Source: an uncultured Emergencia sp.
GTDB taxonomy: Bacteria; Bacillota; Clostridia; Peptostreptococcales; Anaerovoracaceae
NCBI GenBank assembly: GCA_904420065.1
Contig: CAJFTU010000025.1
Coordinates: 1-48,108 of the forward strand
Reading direction: 5' to 3'
Length of the DNA stretch: 48,108 nt
How positions within the stretch are numbered: the stretch's first letter is position 1; each line of letters starts with the position of its first letter. Shown here piece after piece: positions 1 to 7,510 of this stretch. The position numbers and the translations under genes were made by a program. Under the pieces are notes generated by a model. That model was not told the origin of the DNA, searched no databases, and saw only the letters and a list, made by a program, of their open reading frames with translations.

Positions 1-1
1 G

Positions 2-34
2 CATTACGTGTTGCACGCGTGCCGCGAGGAATAA
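2..34 (+). CDS. possible 3' end of an upstream gene (partial)
   Basis: One forward frame is open from the window edge and stops at TAA 32-34, ending in residues like HACREE. A strong terminator follows about 20 bases later, which is the usual arrangement for the tail of a gene. Only about ten codons are visible, so neither the family nor the reality of the gene can be judged. Confidence 0.25.
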   Translation, partial: HYVLHACREE

Positions 35-55
35 GGGCTATGCCCGACTGTGAAA

Positions 56-86
56 AACCCCGTGTTTGACACGGGGATAGTTTTTT
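56..86 (+). terminator. rho-independent terminator
   Basis: Stem CCCCGTG (58-64), loop TTTGA, stem CACGGGG (70-76), then ATAG and TTTTTT (81-86). It would end transcription entering from the left edge and isolate the methyltransferase gene at 214. The same stem occurs again at 48041-48063. Confidence 0.8.
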
Positions 87-117
87 AATGAAAACGAAGG
101 ACATAAATAGGAAAACA

Positions 118-145
118 TTTGAAATTTGAAACACAGGGGTATAAT
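118..145 (+). promoter_or_regulatory. candidate sigma-A promoter of the methyltransferase gene
   Basis: TTTGAA (118-123), a 16-base spacer and a perfect TATAAT (140-145). It lies about 70 bases upstream of the start at 214. The leader between contains a small CGGC/GCCG hairpin near 166-183 followed by a short T run, which could be a weak attenuator but is too short to call. Confidence 0.5.
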
Positions 146-213
146 ATATATATTAATGCTTCCGTCAAGGGGCGGCGGCAGCCGACATTTTTAGAGGTGA
201 CATAAAAAGGGAG

Positions 214-1407
214 ATGAGAATTTTGTTAGGGAAAGTAGAAGAGAAGATGGAAGAAAGGGCCATGGTACAGTTCATGAGCAGGTTCACCGATCATCCGTTC
301 CTGTTAAAATTCAGGGAAAACGAATACCGGATCGGGGAAGGGGAACCTGCTTTTACTGTGCATCTGAAAGAGCCGATTCCTGTGGCTGATCTGATGAACA
401 GCACGTCTATTGCCCTCGGAGAGGCGTATATGGACGGAAAGCTGAACGTGGAAGGCGATCTCTATGAGGCGTTGGACAATTTCCTGGGTCAGATGGGGAA
501 ATTCTCCACGGATCAGACTGCGCTGAAGAAACTGATATACACTTCGGTTTCCAAGAAAAACCAGGAAAAAGAAGTGACCAGTCACTACGATATCGGAAAC
601 GATTTTTACAGCCTGTGGCTGGATGAGACGATGAGCTATTCCTGCGGGTATTTCCGAAACCCCGACGACTCTCTGTATCAGGCCCAGGTAAACAAAGTGG
701 ATTATATCCTTGAAAAGCTGTATCTGAAAGAAGGCATGAGCCTCCTCGATATCGGCTGTGGCTGGGGATTTTTGCTGATTGAGGCGGCAAGAAAATATAA
801 GATAAAGGGAACCGGAATCACCCTGAGCCACGAGCAGTACGATGAGTTTAAACGGAGAATCGAAGCGGAAGGACTGCAGGACAGTCTCACGGTAGAACTG
901 ATGGATTACCGGGATCTGCCGAAGTACGGAAAGAAGTTCGACCGGGTTGTCAGCGTCGGCATGGTAGAACACGTGGGACGGGAAAATTACCAGCTGTTTA
1001 TCGACTGCGTCAGAGACGTGCTCAAGGACGGCGGCGTATTCCTGCTCCATTTTATCAGCGCTCTCAAGGAAAATCCGGGAGATGCGTGGATAAAAAAATA
1101 CATTTTTCCGGGCGGCGTAGTGCCGAGCCTGCGGGAGATGATCAGCGCCATGGGGGACGATAACTTCCACGTTCTCGATGTGGAGAACCTGCGTCTGCAC
1201 TACAACAAGACGCTTCTCTGCTGGGAAGAGAATTACAAAGAGCACATCGATCAGGTTCGGGAGATGTTTGACGAGCGCTTTGTAAGGATGTGGGATCTCT
1301 ATCTTTCCGCCTGCGCGGCTACGTTCCACAACGGAATCATCGATCTGCACCAGATTTTGGTAACAAAAGGGATAAACAACGAACTGCCTATGGTGCGTTG
1401 GTACTAA
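214..1407 (+). CDS. cfa: cyclopropane-fatty-acyl-phospholipid synthase family methyltransferase
   Basis: The protein (397 aa) matches the cyclopropane fatty acid synthase (CFA) family. These enzymes transfer a methylene group from S-adenosylmethionine to double bonds of phospholipid acyl chains at the membrane surface. The SAM-binding motif LDIGCGWG is at about residues 178-185, the family's conserved cysteine is in YSCGYF near residue 143, and the later motifs MVEHVG and HFISAL are present. Length is near the usual 380-400. The first ATG (214) has AGAGGTGA about 13 bases upstream; ATG at 247 or 262 are alternatives, because the first 15 residues are not typical of the family. It has its own terminator and promoter upstream, and two small-membrane-protein genes follow. 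Which lipid it modifies, or whether it is a related SAM-dependent lipid methyltransferase, cannot be settled by eye. Confidence 0.85.
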   Translation: MRILLGKVEEKMEERAMVQFMSRFTDHPFLLKFRENEYRIGEGEPAFTVHLKEPIPVADLMNSTSIALGEAYMDGKLNVEGDLYEALDNFLGQMGKFSTDQTALKKLIYTSVSKKNQEKEVTSHYDIGNDFYSLWLDETMSYSCGYFRNPDDSLYQAQVNKVDYILEKLYLKEGMSLLDIGCGWGFLLIEAARKYKIKGTGITLSHEQYDEFKRRIEAEGLQDSLTVELMDYRDLPKYGKKFDRVVSVGMVEHVGRENYQLFIDCVRDVLKDGGVFLLHFISALKENPGDAWIKKYIFPGGVVPSLREMISAMGDDNFHVLDVENLRLHYNKTLLCWEENYKEHIDQVREMFDERFVRMWDLYLSACAATFHNGIIDLHQILVTKGINNELPMVRWY

Positions 1408-1441
1408 ACGAAGCCCGACATTGTTGAGGAGAGGTTAGATT

Positions 1442-1639
1442 ATGGATTACTTTTTCAGTCATATTATTTATATCGTTATTGCCGCTGTGGTCATTGCGGC
1501 GATCGGACTGGCGGCAGTGCTGCTGAGCGCCAAGAATGAAGCAGAGCGGGATTCGGAAGCCGAAACCTGCGATTTCGCCTGCGGAAGCTGTCCGAGCGTC
1601 TCCATGTGCCACAAGAAAGAGAAAAACGATGTATTATAA
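1442..1639 (+). CDS. small single-span membrane protein with Cys-rich tail
   Basis: A 65-residue peptide. Residues about 5-30 form one hydrophobic helix (IIYIVIAAVVIAAIGLAAVL). The tail after it is polar and carries four cysteines in the pattern C-x4-C-x2-C-x5-C (CDFACGSCPSVSMC). Small proteins of this design occur as FeoB-associated Cys-rich membrane proteins, but no feo gene is in view, so the name is not applied. GAGGAG lies just upstream of the ATG. The last codons overlap the start of the next gene by 11 bases, suggesting translational coupling with that membrane protein. The cysteines could bind metal or form disulfides; this is inference. Confidence 0.7.
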   Translation: MDYFFSHIIYIVIAAVVIAAIGLAAVLLSAKNEAERDSEAETCDFACGSCPSVSMCHKKEKNDVL

Positions 1640-2558
1640 TGCCGGGCAGTGGATGCTCTTTTTCTACATTTATTGCTTTTTGGGCTGGCTCTGGGAGTCG
1701 ACGTACGTCTCTGTTCGGAGGCGAGAATGGGTAAATCGCGGTTTTATGCACGGTCCGTTTTTGCCCATATACGGAAGCGGAGCCATAGTGATTCTGTTTA
1801 CTACGCTGGCATTTCGGGAAAATCTGTGGATGATCTACCTTTTGGGAATGATCAGCGCTACGATTTTGGAATATTTTACCGGAGCTGCCATGGAGAAGCT
1901 GTTTCACGTAAGATATTGGGACTATACCGGTCATCGATTCAACCTGAAAGGAAGGGTATGCCTTTCCGTGTCCCTGGGTTGGGGGCTGTTTTCTGTACTG
2001 CTGGTTAAATTCATCCATCCGGCCGTTGAGAACCTGGTGATCGCTGTTCCGCCCACGATTGCAGATATCGCTGCGCTGTCTCTGACAGCCATCACTGCCG
2101 CAGATGCGGCTGTGTCCTTCAACGAGGCTATGGATCTTAAGGTAATGCTTACCAGACTGGCGGAGAGCAACGACGAACTTCGAAGACTGCAGAAGCGTAT
2201 CGATTTTGCTGCGGCATTGGCTGAGGACGACATCCGTCGTTTCAGAGAAAAGCAGTATGAGAAAAAGAGAAAGTTCAAAGAGACCGTGGCGGAAAATCTG
2301 CAGGAGGCCCGTCTGCGCAGTTTTGCCCGCTTAGATGAAATATCGGCACGGGCAGAAGATTACTTTGCCAATGTGGAGAAAAATACAGAGGCTCTGAAGG
2401 AGCTGAAAGAACGCATTGCGGCGCAGAGAAGGAAGATCGACGAGAGGTCGGATCGGGAATATACCCGCTTATCCCGCATCCTGCACAGAAATCCGGGCGC
2501 TGTCTCCAAACTGCACAAGGAGGAACTTGACCAACTGCGGAAGCTGCTGAAAAAGTAG
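1629..2558 (+). CDS. PF06541-type membrane protein ('ABC transporter type IV', CmpB-like) with coiled-coil tail
   Basis: The N-terminal half has the signature of the PF06541 family: GQWMLFFYIYCFLGWLWES, then GFMHGPFLPIYG, then further hydrophobic segments, about five in all up to residue 160. The C-terminal 145 residues are highly charged and helical, probably a cytoplasmic coiled coil. The frame is open upstream to 1536, but the family begins at MYYNAGQW, so I take ATG 1629, which overlaps the preceding gene by 11 bases and has a GA-rich ribosome site. Product 309 aa. The family is called a putative ABC transporter permease, but no ATPase is nearby and its real function is not established. 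A terminator follows. Confidence 0.75.
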   Translation: MYYNAGQWMLFFYIYCFLGWLWESTYVSVRRREWVNRGFMHGPFLPIYGSGAIVILFTTLAFRENLWMIYLLGMISATILEYFTGAAMEKLFHVRYWDYTGHRFNLKGRVCLSVSLGWGLFSVLLVKFIHPAVENLVIAVPPTIADIAALSLTAITAADAAVSFNEAMDLKVMLTRLAESNDELRRLQKRIDFAAALAEDDIRRFREKQYEKKRKFKETVAENLQEARLRSFARLDEISARAEDYFANVEKNTEALKELKERIAAQRRKIDERSDREYTRLSRILHRNPGAVSKLHKEELDQLRKLLKK

Positions 2559-2590
2559 ATGCAGAGGGGTCGTTTCTGAAAGAAAAAAAG

Positions 2591-2636
2591 AAAGCCGAAC
2601 ACCGAGTCCGAAGAGACGAAGTGTGCCGGCTTTTTG
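2591..2636 (+). terminator. rho-independent terminator
   Basis: AAAGCCG (2591-2597) pairs with CGGCTTT (about 2627-2633), with ACAC/GTGT adding to the stem, and a T run follows. It closes the 214-2558 gene group ahead of the histidine operon. Confidence 0.75.
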
Positions 2637-2675
2637 TGTATACAAAAAAGTACATGTAAAGCTGGCGGTCACCCC

Positions 2676-2714
2676 TTGACTTCATACTTTAATATGTTAT
2701 CATAGTAAAGTATG
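2676..2714 (+). promoter_or_regulatory. histidine operon promoter with overlapping dyad operator
   Basis: TTGACT (2676-2681), a 16-base spacer and TATCAT (2698-2703) make a good sigma-A promoter about 45 bases upstream of hisZ. A perfect 9-base inverted repeat, CATACTTTA (2683-2691) and TAAAGTATG (2706-2714), spans the -10 element, so a bound dimeric protein would block initiation. The short leader leaves no room for a T-box riboswitch. TrpR-like HisR/YerC proteins are the predicted his regulators in many Firmicutes; assigning this site to one is inference. Confidence 0.65.
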
Positions 2715-2753
2715 AAAGGAAAAGGGGAATGCCCCAAAGGATAGTAACAGAAA

Positions 2754-3875
2754 ATGAAGATCAACAAAAATACGATGAAAAGTGACGAGAAGGCCACCTT
2801 TGAACTTCGGGGGCTTTATGAGAAATACGGTTATTCCCGGTTTAAAACCGGCAAGTTTGAAGAATACGAGCTGTACGTGCGGAATAAGGACTTTATCGCT
2901 GCCGACAGCATCATAACGTTCAGTGATACCAACGGCAAGCTCATGGCGCTGAAGCCGGATCTGACCCTCTCCATTGTAAAGAACTACCGCTATATCCCGG
3001 GATATGTGGAAAAGGTTTACTACAGCGAGAATATCTACCGCGCATCGAAAACCACCCATGCGTACCGGGAGATCCTGCAGACCGGCTTGGAATGCATGGG
3101 GGATATAGATATATATAATCTCTGTGAGGTTACCGCCCTTGCGGCAAGGAGCTTATCTGCGATCAGCAGCGATTACCTGTTGGAAATCTCTCACATGGGG
3201 CTGATCGAAGCCATGCTTTCCTCTGTGGAGAACAGTGCAAAAGAGCAGATTGTGAAGCGCATCAGCGAGAAAAATCTGCACGAACTGCACAGCCTGTGCA
3301 GAGAATATGGGGTCGATGAGGAGACGGACCGGAATCTGGAGATCCTGGTTTCTACATACGGAAACTATCGCAAAGTTATCGACCGGCTAAAAAAGCTGAA
3401 TCTGAACAGGGAAGCCGCTCAGGCTCTGAAGGAGATTGAGTGCATCTGCAGCGCCCTGTCGGCAAACCGGCTGGCAAGAAACATCAATGTGGATTTTTCC
3501 ATTGTCAACGATATGTCCTATTACAGTGGGATCCTGTACAAAGGCTTTGTCAGAGGGATTCCTTCCAGCGTACTGTCCGGAGGCCAGTACGACAGGCTGA
3601 TGGAACGGATGGACAGAAAAGCCGGCGCGATCGGATTCGCCGTGTACCTCGATGCCCTTGATCGCCTTGACGCCGACGAAAATCCCTTTGATTACGATGT
3701 GATTCTGCTCTACGATGAAGATACCGATGCTGCAGACGTGCTGCGTATCGCCAGATCCATCCGGGACGGCGGAGAAAAAGTGCTGACAGAGAGAACGGTT
3801 CCGTCAAAACTGACCTGCAGAAAACTGATGAAAATAGAGAACGGAGAGGTGTCGACTGTTGAATACAATGGTTAA
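2754..3875 (+). CDS. hisZ: ATP phosphoribosyltransferase regulatory subunit
   Basis: A 373-residue protein resembling the catalytic core of histidyl-tRNA synthetase. It has a motif-2-like segment (KPDLTLSIVKNYRY, about residues 66-79) and SGGQYDRL (about 274-281). HisZ does not charge tRNA. It assembles with the short form of HisG to make an active, histidine-sensitive ATP phosphoribosyltransferase, the first step of histidine synthesis. The next gene encodes exactly such a short HisG. Start ATG 2754 follows AAAGGAT at about 2737. It is the first gene of the his operon, directly downstream of the promoter and dyad, and its 3' end overlaps hisG by 17 bases. Confidence 0.92.
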   Translation: MKINKNTMKSDEKATFELRGLYEKYGYSRFKTGKFEEYELYVRNKDFIAADSIITFSDTNGKLMALKPDLTLSIVKNYRYIPGYVEKVYYSENIYRASKTTHAYREILQTGLECMGDIDIYNLCEVTALAARSLSAISSDYLLEISHMGLIEAMLSSVENSAKEQIVKRISEKNLHELHSLCREYGVDEETDRNLEILVSTYGNYRKVIDRLKKLNLNREAAQALKEIECICSALSANRLARNINVDFSIVNDMSYYSGILYKGFVRGIPSSVLSGGQYDRLMERMDRKAGAIGFAVYLDALDRLDADENPFDYDVILLYDEDTDAADVLRIARSIRDGGEKVLTERTVPSKLTCRKLMKIENGEVSTVEYNG

Positions 3876-4497
3876 TGTTGCCCTGCCCAAAGGCAGGCTG
3901 GGAAAAAAGGTATACGATATGTTTGAAAGGGCAGGCTATCCCTGCCCTTCCATTAAAGAGGACAATCGGAAGCTGATCTTTGAGAACGAGCAGGCGGGAG
4001 TGCGGTACTTCTGGGTAAAGCCGTCGGATGTGACCATCTATGTCGAGCGGGGAGCCGCTGATATCGGTGTCGCCGGAAAGGACATCCTCCTCGAGTATTC
4101 GCCCGACGTCTACGAACTTCTGGACCTCCGCCTGGGAAAGTGCAGGATGGCCGTTGCGGCGAAGAAGGATTTTCGTGAAAATACGGGACGGACTCTTCGG
4201 GTAGCCACAAAATTTCCCAATATCGCCCGGAATTTTTATGAACGGGAGAGCCGGGACATAGATATCATAAAACTCAACGGATCCATTGAAATCGCACCGA
4301 TTCTTGGACTTTCCGACGTGATCGTGGATATTGTGGAGACGGGGAAAACCCTGAAGGAAAACGAGCTTGAAGTGATCGATACCATAGTGCCAATCAGCGC
4401 CAGGCTGATTGCAAACAAGGCAAACTTCAAGTTTAAAACAGAGGCCGTGGAGAAAATCAGAAACCGTTTGGCTGAGCAGTTGGAGGTGGAAAAGTGA
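3859..4497 (+). CDS. hisG: ATP phosphoribosyltransferase, short form
   Basis: Catalyses ATP + PRPP to phosphoribosyl-ATP, the committed step of histidine synthesis. The 212-residue length is that of HisG-S, which lacks the C-terminal ACT-like regulatory domain and needs HisZ. The N-terminus (VNVALPKGRLG) and the segment DVIVDIVETGKTLKEN are typical. I choose the TTG at 3859 because GGAGAGGTG (3843-3851) is 7 bases upstream; the next in-frame ATG (3868) is too far from it. The gene overlaps hisZ by 17 bases and hisC by 4 (GTGA), so the three are probably translationally coupled. In many clostridial operons hisD sits immediately after hisG; here it is absent. Confidence 0.92.
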   Translation: MNTMVNVALPKGRLGKKVYDMFERAGYPCPSIKEDNRKLIFENEQAGVRYFWVKPSDVTIYVERGAADIGVAGKDILLEYSPDVYELLDLRLGKCRMAVAAKKDFRENTGRTLRVATKFPNIARNFYERESRDIDIIKLNGSIEIAPILGLSDVIVDIVETGKTLKENELEVIDTIVPISARLIANKANFKFKTEAVEKIRNRLAEQLEVEK

Positions 4498-5564
4498 GCA
4501 AGTTTTTAAACGAACGTTACAGAAAACTGGAGAGTTATGTTCCCGGCGAGCAGCCCAAGGACAGGGTGTTTGTCAAGCTGAATACCAACGAGTCTCCCTA
4601 TCCGCCGGGACCGGCAGTGATTGCGGCGGTAAACAGCAGGGAGATGGAGGATCTTCGACTGTATCCCGATCCGGAGTGCGGCCTTCTGAAAGACAAAATT
4701 GCGGAACTGACGGGGATGAAGCGGGCCAACATCTTTGTGGCCAACGGTTCCGACGACATCCTCAATTTTGCGTTCATGGCCTTTGCGGGAGGGAGAACCG
4801 AGGTCATGTTTCCGGAAATTTCCTACGGTTTTTATCCCGTCTTTGCCAGGCTCCACGGACTGCGCTATAGGGAGGTTCCGTTGAAAGATGATTTTTCCGT
4901 TGATCCTGCGGACTATGTGTGCCAGAATAAAATGATCGTTATCGCCAATCCCAACGCGCCTACGGGGAAGGCGCTGAGCCTTTACCAGGTCGAGCAAATC
5001 GTCCGGACCAACAGGGAAAACGTGGTCGTCGTCGACGAGGCCTACGTGGACTTTGGCGCAGAGAGCAGCGCGGAGCTGGTGCACAAGTACGAAAATCTTC
5101 TGATTGTGCAGACCTTTTCTAAATCGAGGAGTATGGCCGGCGCCAGACTGGGGTTTGCCATAGGCGGAGAGGGGATCATCAGCGATCTGGAAAAACTGAA
5201 ATTTTCAACCAATCCGTACAATATTAACCGGCTTACCATGGCTGCCGGAATCGCGGCGATCGAGGAGAACGGATATTACGAAGAGAATTGCCGCAAAATC
5301 GTAGAAACGAGAGAGTATACGGCGGACGAACTGAGAAAGATGGGCTTTAACGTGATCCCGTCCCAGGCCAATTTCCTCTTTGTAAAAAACGACCGGATAG
5401 ACGGAGGCAGGCTGCAGAGCAGGCTCAGAGAAAAGGGGTATTTGATCAGACACTTCGATACGGAAAAACTCAGACAGTACAATAGGATTACCATAGGAAC
5501 GAGGCAGGATATGGAAGGTTTTATCGCTGCCATAAGTGAAATAATGGAGGAAGAATTGCAATGA
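4494..5564 (+). CDS. hisC: histidinol-phosphate aminotransferase
   Basis: A PLP-dependent fold-type I aminotransferase (356 aa) converting imidazole-acetol phosphate and glutamate to histidinol phosphate. Visible family features are NTNESPYPPGP near the N-terminus, LYPDPECG, NPNAPTG (about residues 152-158), VVVDEAYVDF, and QTFSKSRSMAGARLG, where the lysine near residue 210 binds PLP. The start is GTG 4494, overlapping the hisG stop by 4 bases. It overlaps hisB by ATGA at its end. Some enzymes of this class also transaminate aromatic amino acids, but the operon position makes the histidine role clear. Confidence 0.93.
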   Translation: MSKFLNERYRKLESYVPGEQPKDRVFVKLNTNESPYPPGPAVIAAVNSREMEDLRLYPDPECGLLKDKIAELTGMKRANIFVANGSDDILNFAFMAFAGGRTEVMFPEISYGFYPVFARLHGLRYREVPLKDDFSVDPADYVCQNKMIVIANPNAPTGKALSLYQVEQIVRTNRENVVVVDEAYVDFGAESSAELVHKYENLLIVQTFSKSRSMAGARLGFAIGGEGIISDLEKLKFSTNPYNINRLTMAAGIAAIEENGYYEENCRKIVETREYTADELRKMGFNVIPSQANFLFVKNDRIDGGRLQSRLREKGYLIRHFDTEKLRQYNRITIGTRQDMEGFIAAISEIMEEELQ

Positions 5565-6151
5565 GAGAGAGCAAAATAACGCGGAAGACGGCGGAAACCG
5601 ATATCGAACTGACCCTTGGCCTTGACGGAACCGGTGAGAGCCGGATTGAAACGGGCTGCGGTTTTCTGAACCACATGCTCACTTTGTTTTCCCGACACGG
5701 ACGTTTTGACCTTGCGCTTCACTGCAGCGGAGACGTGGAGGTGGATTACCATCATACGGCGGAGGATATCGGAATCGTGCTGGGAACCGCTTTTTCCGAG
5801 GCTCTCGGCGACATGAGGGGGATAAACCGGTACGGAGATATCCTGCTGCCCATGGATGAAACGCTGATGCTCTGCGCTGTGGACATTTCTGGAAGAGACT
5901 GGCTGGGTTTTGCCGTAGAAATGCCGCAGGCTAAAGTAGGCGATTTCGATACGGAGCTGGTAAAGGAGTTTTTCCTCGGGTTTGTCCGCAAAGCAGGCGT
6001 AACGCTGCACTTCAGACAGCTTGCGGGAGAAAACACCCATCATATTATCGAAGCCATATTCAAAGCTTTCGGGAGAGTCATGGCACGGGCCTGCGCTATC
6101 GACGACCGGTACCGTGATGAGATTCCGTCGACGAAAGGAGTGCTGAAATGA
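5561..6151 (+). CDS. hisB: imidazoleglycerol-phosphate dehydratase
   Basis: A 196-residue monofunctional HisB, which dehydrates imidazole glycerol phosphate to imidazole acetol phosphate. Metal-binding histidine motifs are visible: GFLNHMLTLFSRHGRFD (about residues 32-48), DYHHTAEDIG (about 64-73) and the related repeat ENTHHIIEAIFKAFG near residue 158. The histidinol-phosphatase half found fused to HisB in enterobacteria is absent. A separate PHP-type phosphatase closes the operon instead. The gene is joined to hisC and hisH by ATGA overlaps. Confidence 0.94.
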   Translation: MRESKITRKTAETDIELTLGLDGTGESRIETGCGFLNHMLTLFSRHGRFDLALHCSGDVEVDYHHTAEDIGIVLGTAFSEALGDMRGINRYGDILLPMDETLMLCAVDISGRDWLGFAVEMPQAKVGDFDTELVKEFFLGFVRKAGVTLHFRQLAGENTHHIIEAIFKAFGRVMARACAIDDRYRDEIPSTKGVLK

Positions 6152-6768
6152 TTGCAATTATCGATTACGGCGTAGGCAATATATTTTCCCTGTACAGCTC
6201 CTTCGGCTATATCGGCGCGGAAGCGGTTCTGACCGACGACAGAGAAGTCATTCGCCGGGCAGACAGAGTAGTGCTTCCCGGCGTGGGAGCTTTCGGCGAT
6301 GCGGCAGAGAAACTGAGGCGAAGCGGCCTTGACCGGGAAGTCCTTTCCTGCGCGGAATCGGGAAAGCCGCTTCTTGGAATATGCCTGGGGATGCAGCTCC
6401 TGTTTGAGAAGAGCTTCGAATACGGAGAACACCAGGGACTTGGCCTGATCAAAGGAAAGGTGGTCTCCATGGAGCCGGAAGTTCCCAAAGGATACAAGGT
6501 ACCGCATATCGGTTGGAACAGCCTGTATTTTCCGGAGAATAAGCAGAAGAGTCCGCTGTTTCGCTATATCGACGAGGGAGATTTTGTCTATTTTGTCCAC
6601 ACCTTCTACGGAACGGAGTGCAGCGAATCGGTCATCGCCGGGACAGAATACGGAATACCGCTGACTGCGGCCGTTTCCTCCGGCAATGTATACGGCGTTC
6701 AGTTCCATCCGGAAAAGAGCGGACAGGTCGGCATGAACATATTGAAAGCGTTTTGTGAAATAGAATAG
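6148..6768 (+). CDS. hisH: imidazole glycerol phosphate synthase, glutaminase subunit
   Basis: A class I glutamine amidotransferase (206 aa) that releases ammonia from glutamine and passes it to HisF. The nucleophile cysteine is in LLGICLGMQLLFE (about residue 78) and the catalytic His-Glu pair is in GVQFHPEKS (about 187-195). The N-terminus IAIIDYGVGNIFSL is typical. The start ATG overlaps the hisB stop by 4 bases. HisA follows after 16 bases and HisF after that, the usual order, so the HisH-HisF complex is encoded in one transcript. Confidence 0.94.
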   Translation: MIAIIDYGVGNIFSLYSSFGYIGAEAVLTDDREVIRRADRVVLPGVGAFGDAAEKLRRSGLDREVLSCAESGKPLLGICLGMQLLFEKSFEYGEHQGLGLIKGKVVSMEPEVPKGYKVPHIGWNSLYFPENKQKSPLFRYIDEGDFVYFVHTFYGTECSESVIAGTEYGIPLTAAVSSGNVYGVQFHPEKSGQVGMNILKAFCEIE

Positions 6769-6784
6769 AGGAAGGAATGGACAG

Positions 6785-7510
6785 ATGAAAATATTTCCTG
6801 CAATTGATCTGCGCGGCGGAAAAGTGGTTCGCCTGCTCAAGGGCGATTACGACAAGATGACCGTATACGGAGAGGATCCGGCGGCAGTTGCCGCAGAATT
6901 TGAGGAACAGGGCGCGGAGTTTCTCCACGCGGTGGATTTGGATGGAGCAAAAGACGGAGATACGCCGGCTTTCGACACCGTCAGAGAAATCGTGTCCCGC
7001 AGCGGTCTGAAGGTGGAGATCGGCGGAGGAATCCGGGATGAAGAAACCATATGCCGGTATCTGGACGCGGGCGTTTTTCGCGTGATCTTAGGAACCGCAG
7101 CGGTAGAAAGACCGGCGTTTACCGCCGAGATGATCCGCAAGTACGGGGAAAAAATAGCCGTGGGCGTGGATCTTTCCGAGGGTATGGCCGCCATACGCGG
7201 TTGGAAAGAGGTTTCCGAAGTTTCTGCCGACGAGATATTTACCAGACTCTGCACAGACGGCGTCAGCTGCGTCATCTGTACGGATATCGACAAGGATGGC
7301 GCCATGAAAGGAACCAATCGTGCTCTTTATCGCAGCCTTTCCGCCCGATATTCTACCAATATCGTCGCTTCCGGCGGCGTGTCGACCCTGAACGATGTGA
7401 AGGCGCTGGCGGAAACCGGCATATATGGAGCAATCATCGGAAAAGCCCTCTATACGGGGGATATCGATCTGCGCCGCGCAATAGAAATCGGAAAGGAGGC
7501 AGAAGCGTGA
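6785..7510 (+). CDS. hisA: ProFAR isomerase (1-(5-phosphoribosyl)-5-[(5-phosphoribosylamino)methylideneamino]imidazole-4-carboxamide isomerase)
   Basis: A (beta-alpha)8 barrel of 241 residues performing the Amadori rearrangement of ProFAR to PRFAR. The first catalytic aspartate is in FPAIDLRGGKVVRL (D8). The second is in CTDIDKDGAMKG at about residue 168. The phosphate-binding glycine motifs IEVGGGIR-like (VEIGGGIRDE) and ASGGVST are visible. GAGGAAGG upstream (about 6770) is the ribosome site. Its stop overlaps the GTG start of hisF. Dual HisA/TrpF activity exists in actinobacteria, but nothing here suggests it. Confidence 0.94.
   Translation: MKIFPAIDLRGGKVVRLLKGDYDKMTVYGEDPAAVAAEFEEQGAEFLHAVDLDGAKDGDTPAFDTVREIVSRSGLKVEIGGGIRDEETICRYLDAGVFRVILGTAAVERPAFTAEMIRKYGEKIAVGVDLSEGMAAIRGWKEVSEVSADEIFTRLCTDGVSCVICTDIDKDGAMKGTNRALYRSLSARYSTNIVASGGVSTLNDVKALAETGIYGAIIGKALYTGDIDLRRAIEIGKEAEA

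Noticed and set aside
304-1350. 348-codon minus-strand frame opposite the methyltransferase gene
   Set aside because: Antisense shadow; the + strand protein has complete catalytic motifs.
7051-7506. N-terminal extension of hisF reading through hisA
   Set aside because: The extension overlaps hisA in another frame; family length and GTG 7507 with its ribosome site fix the start.
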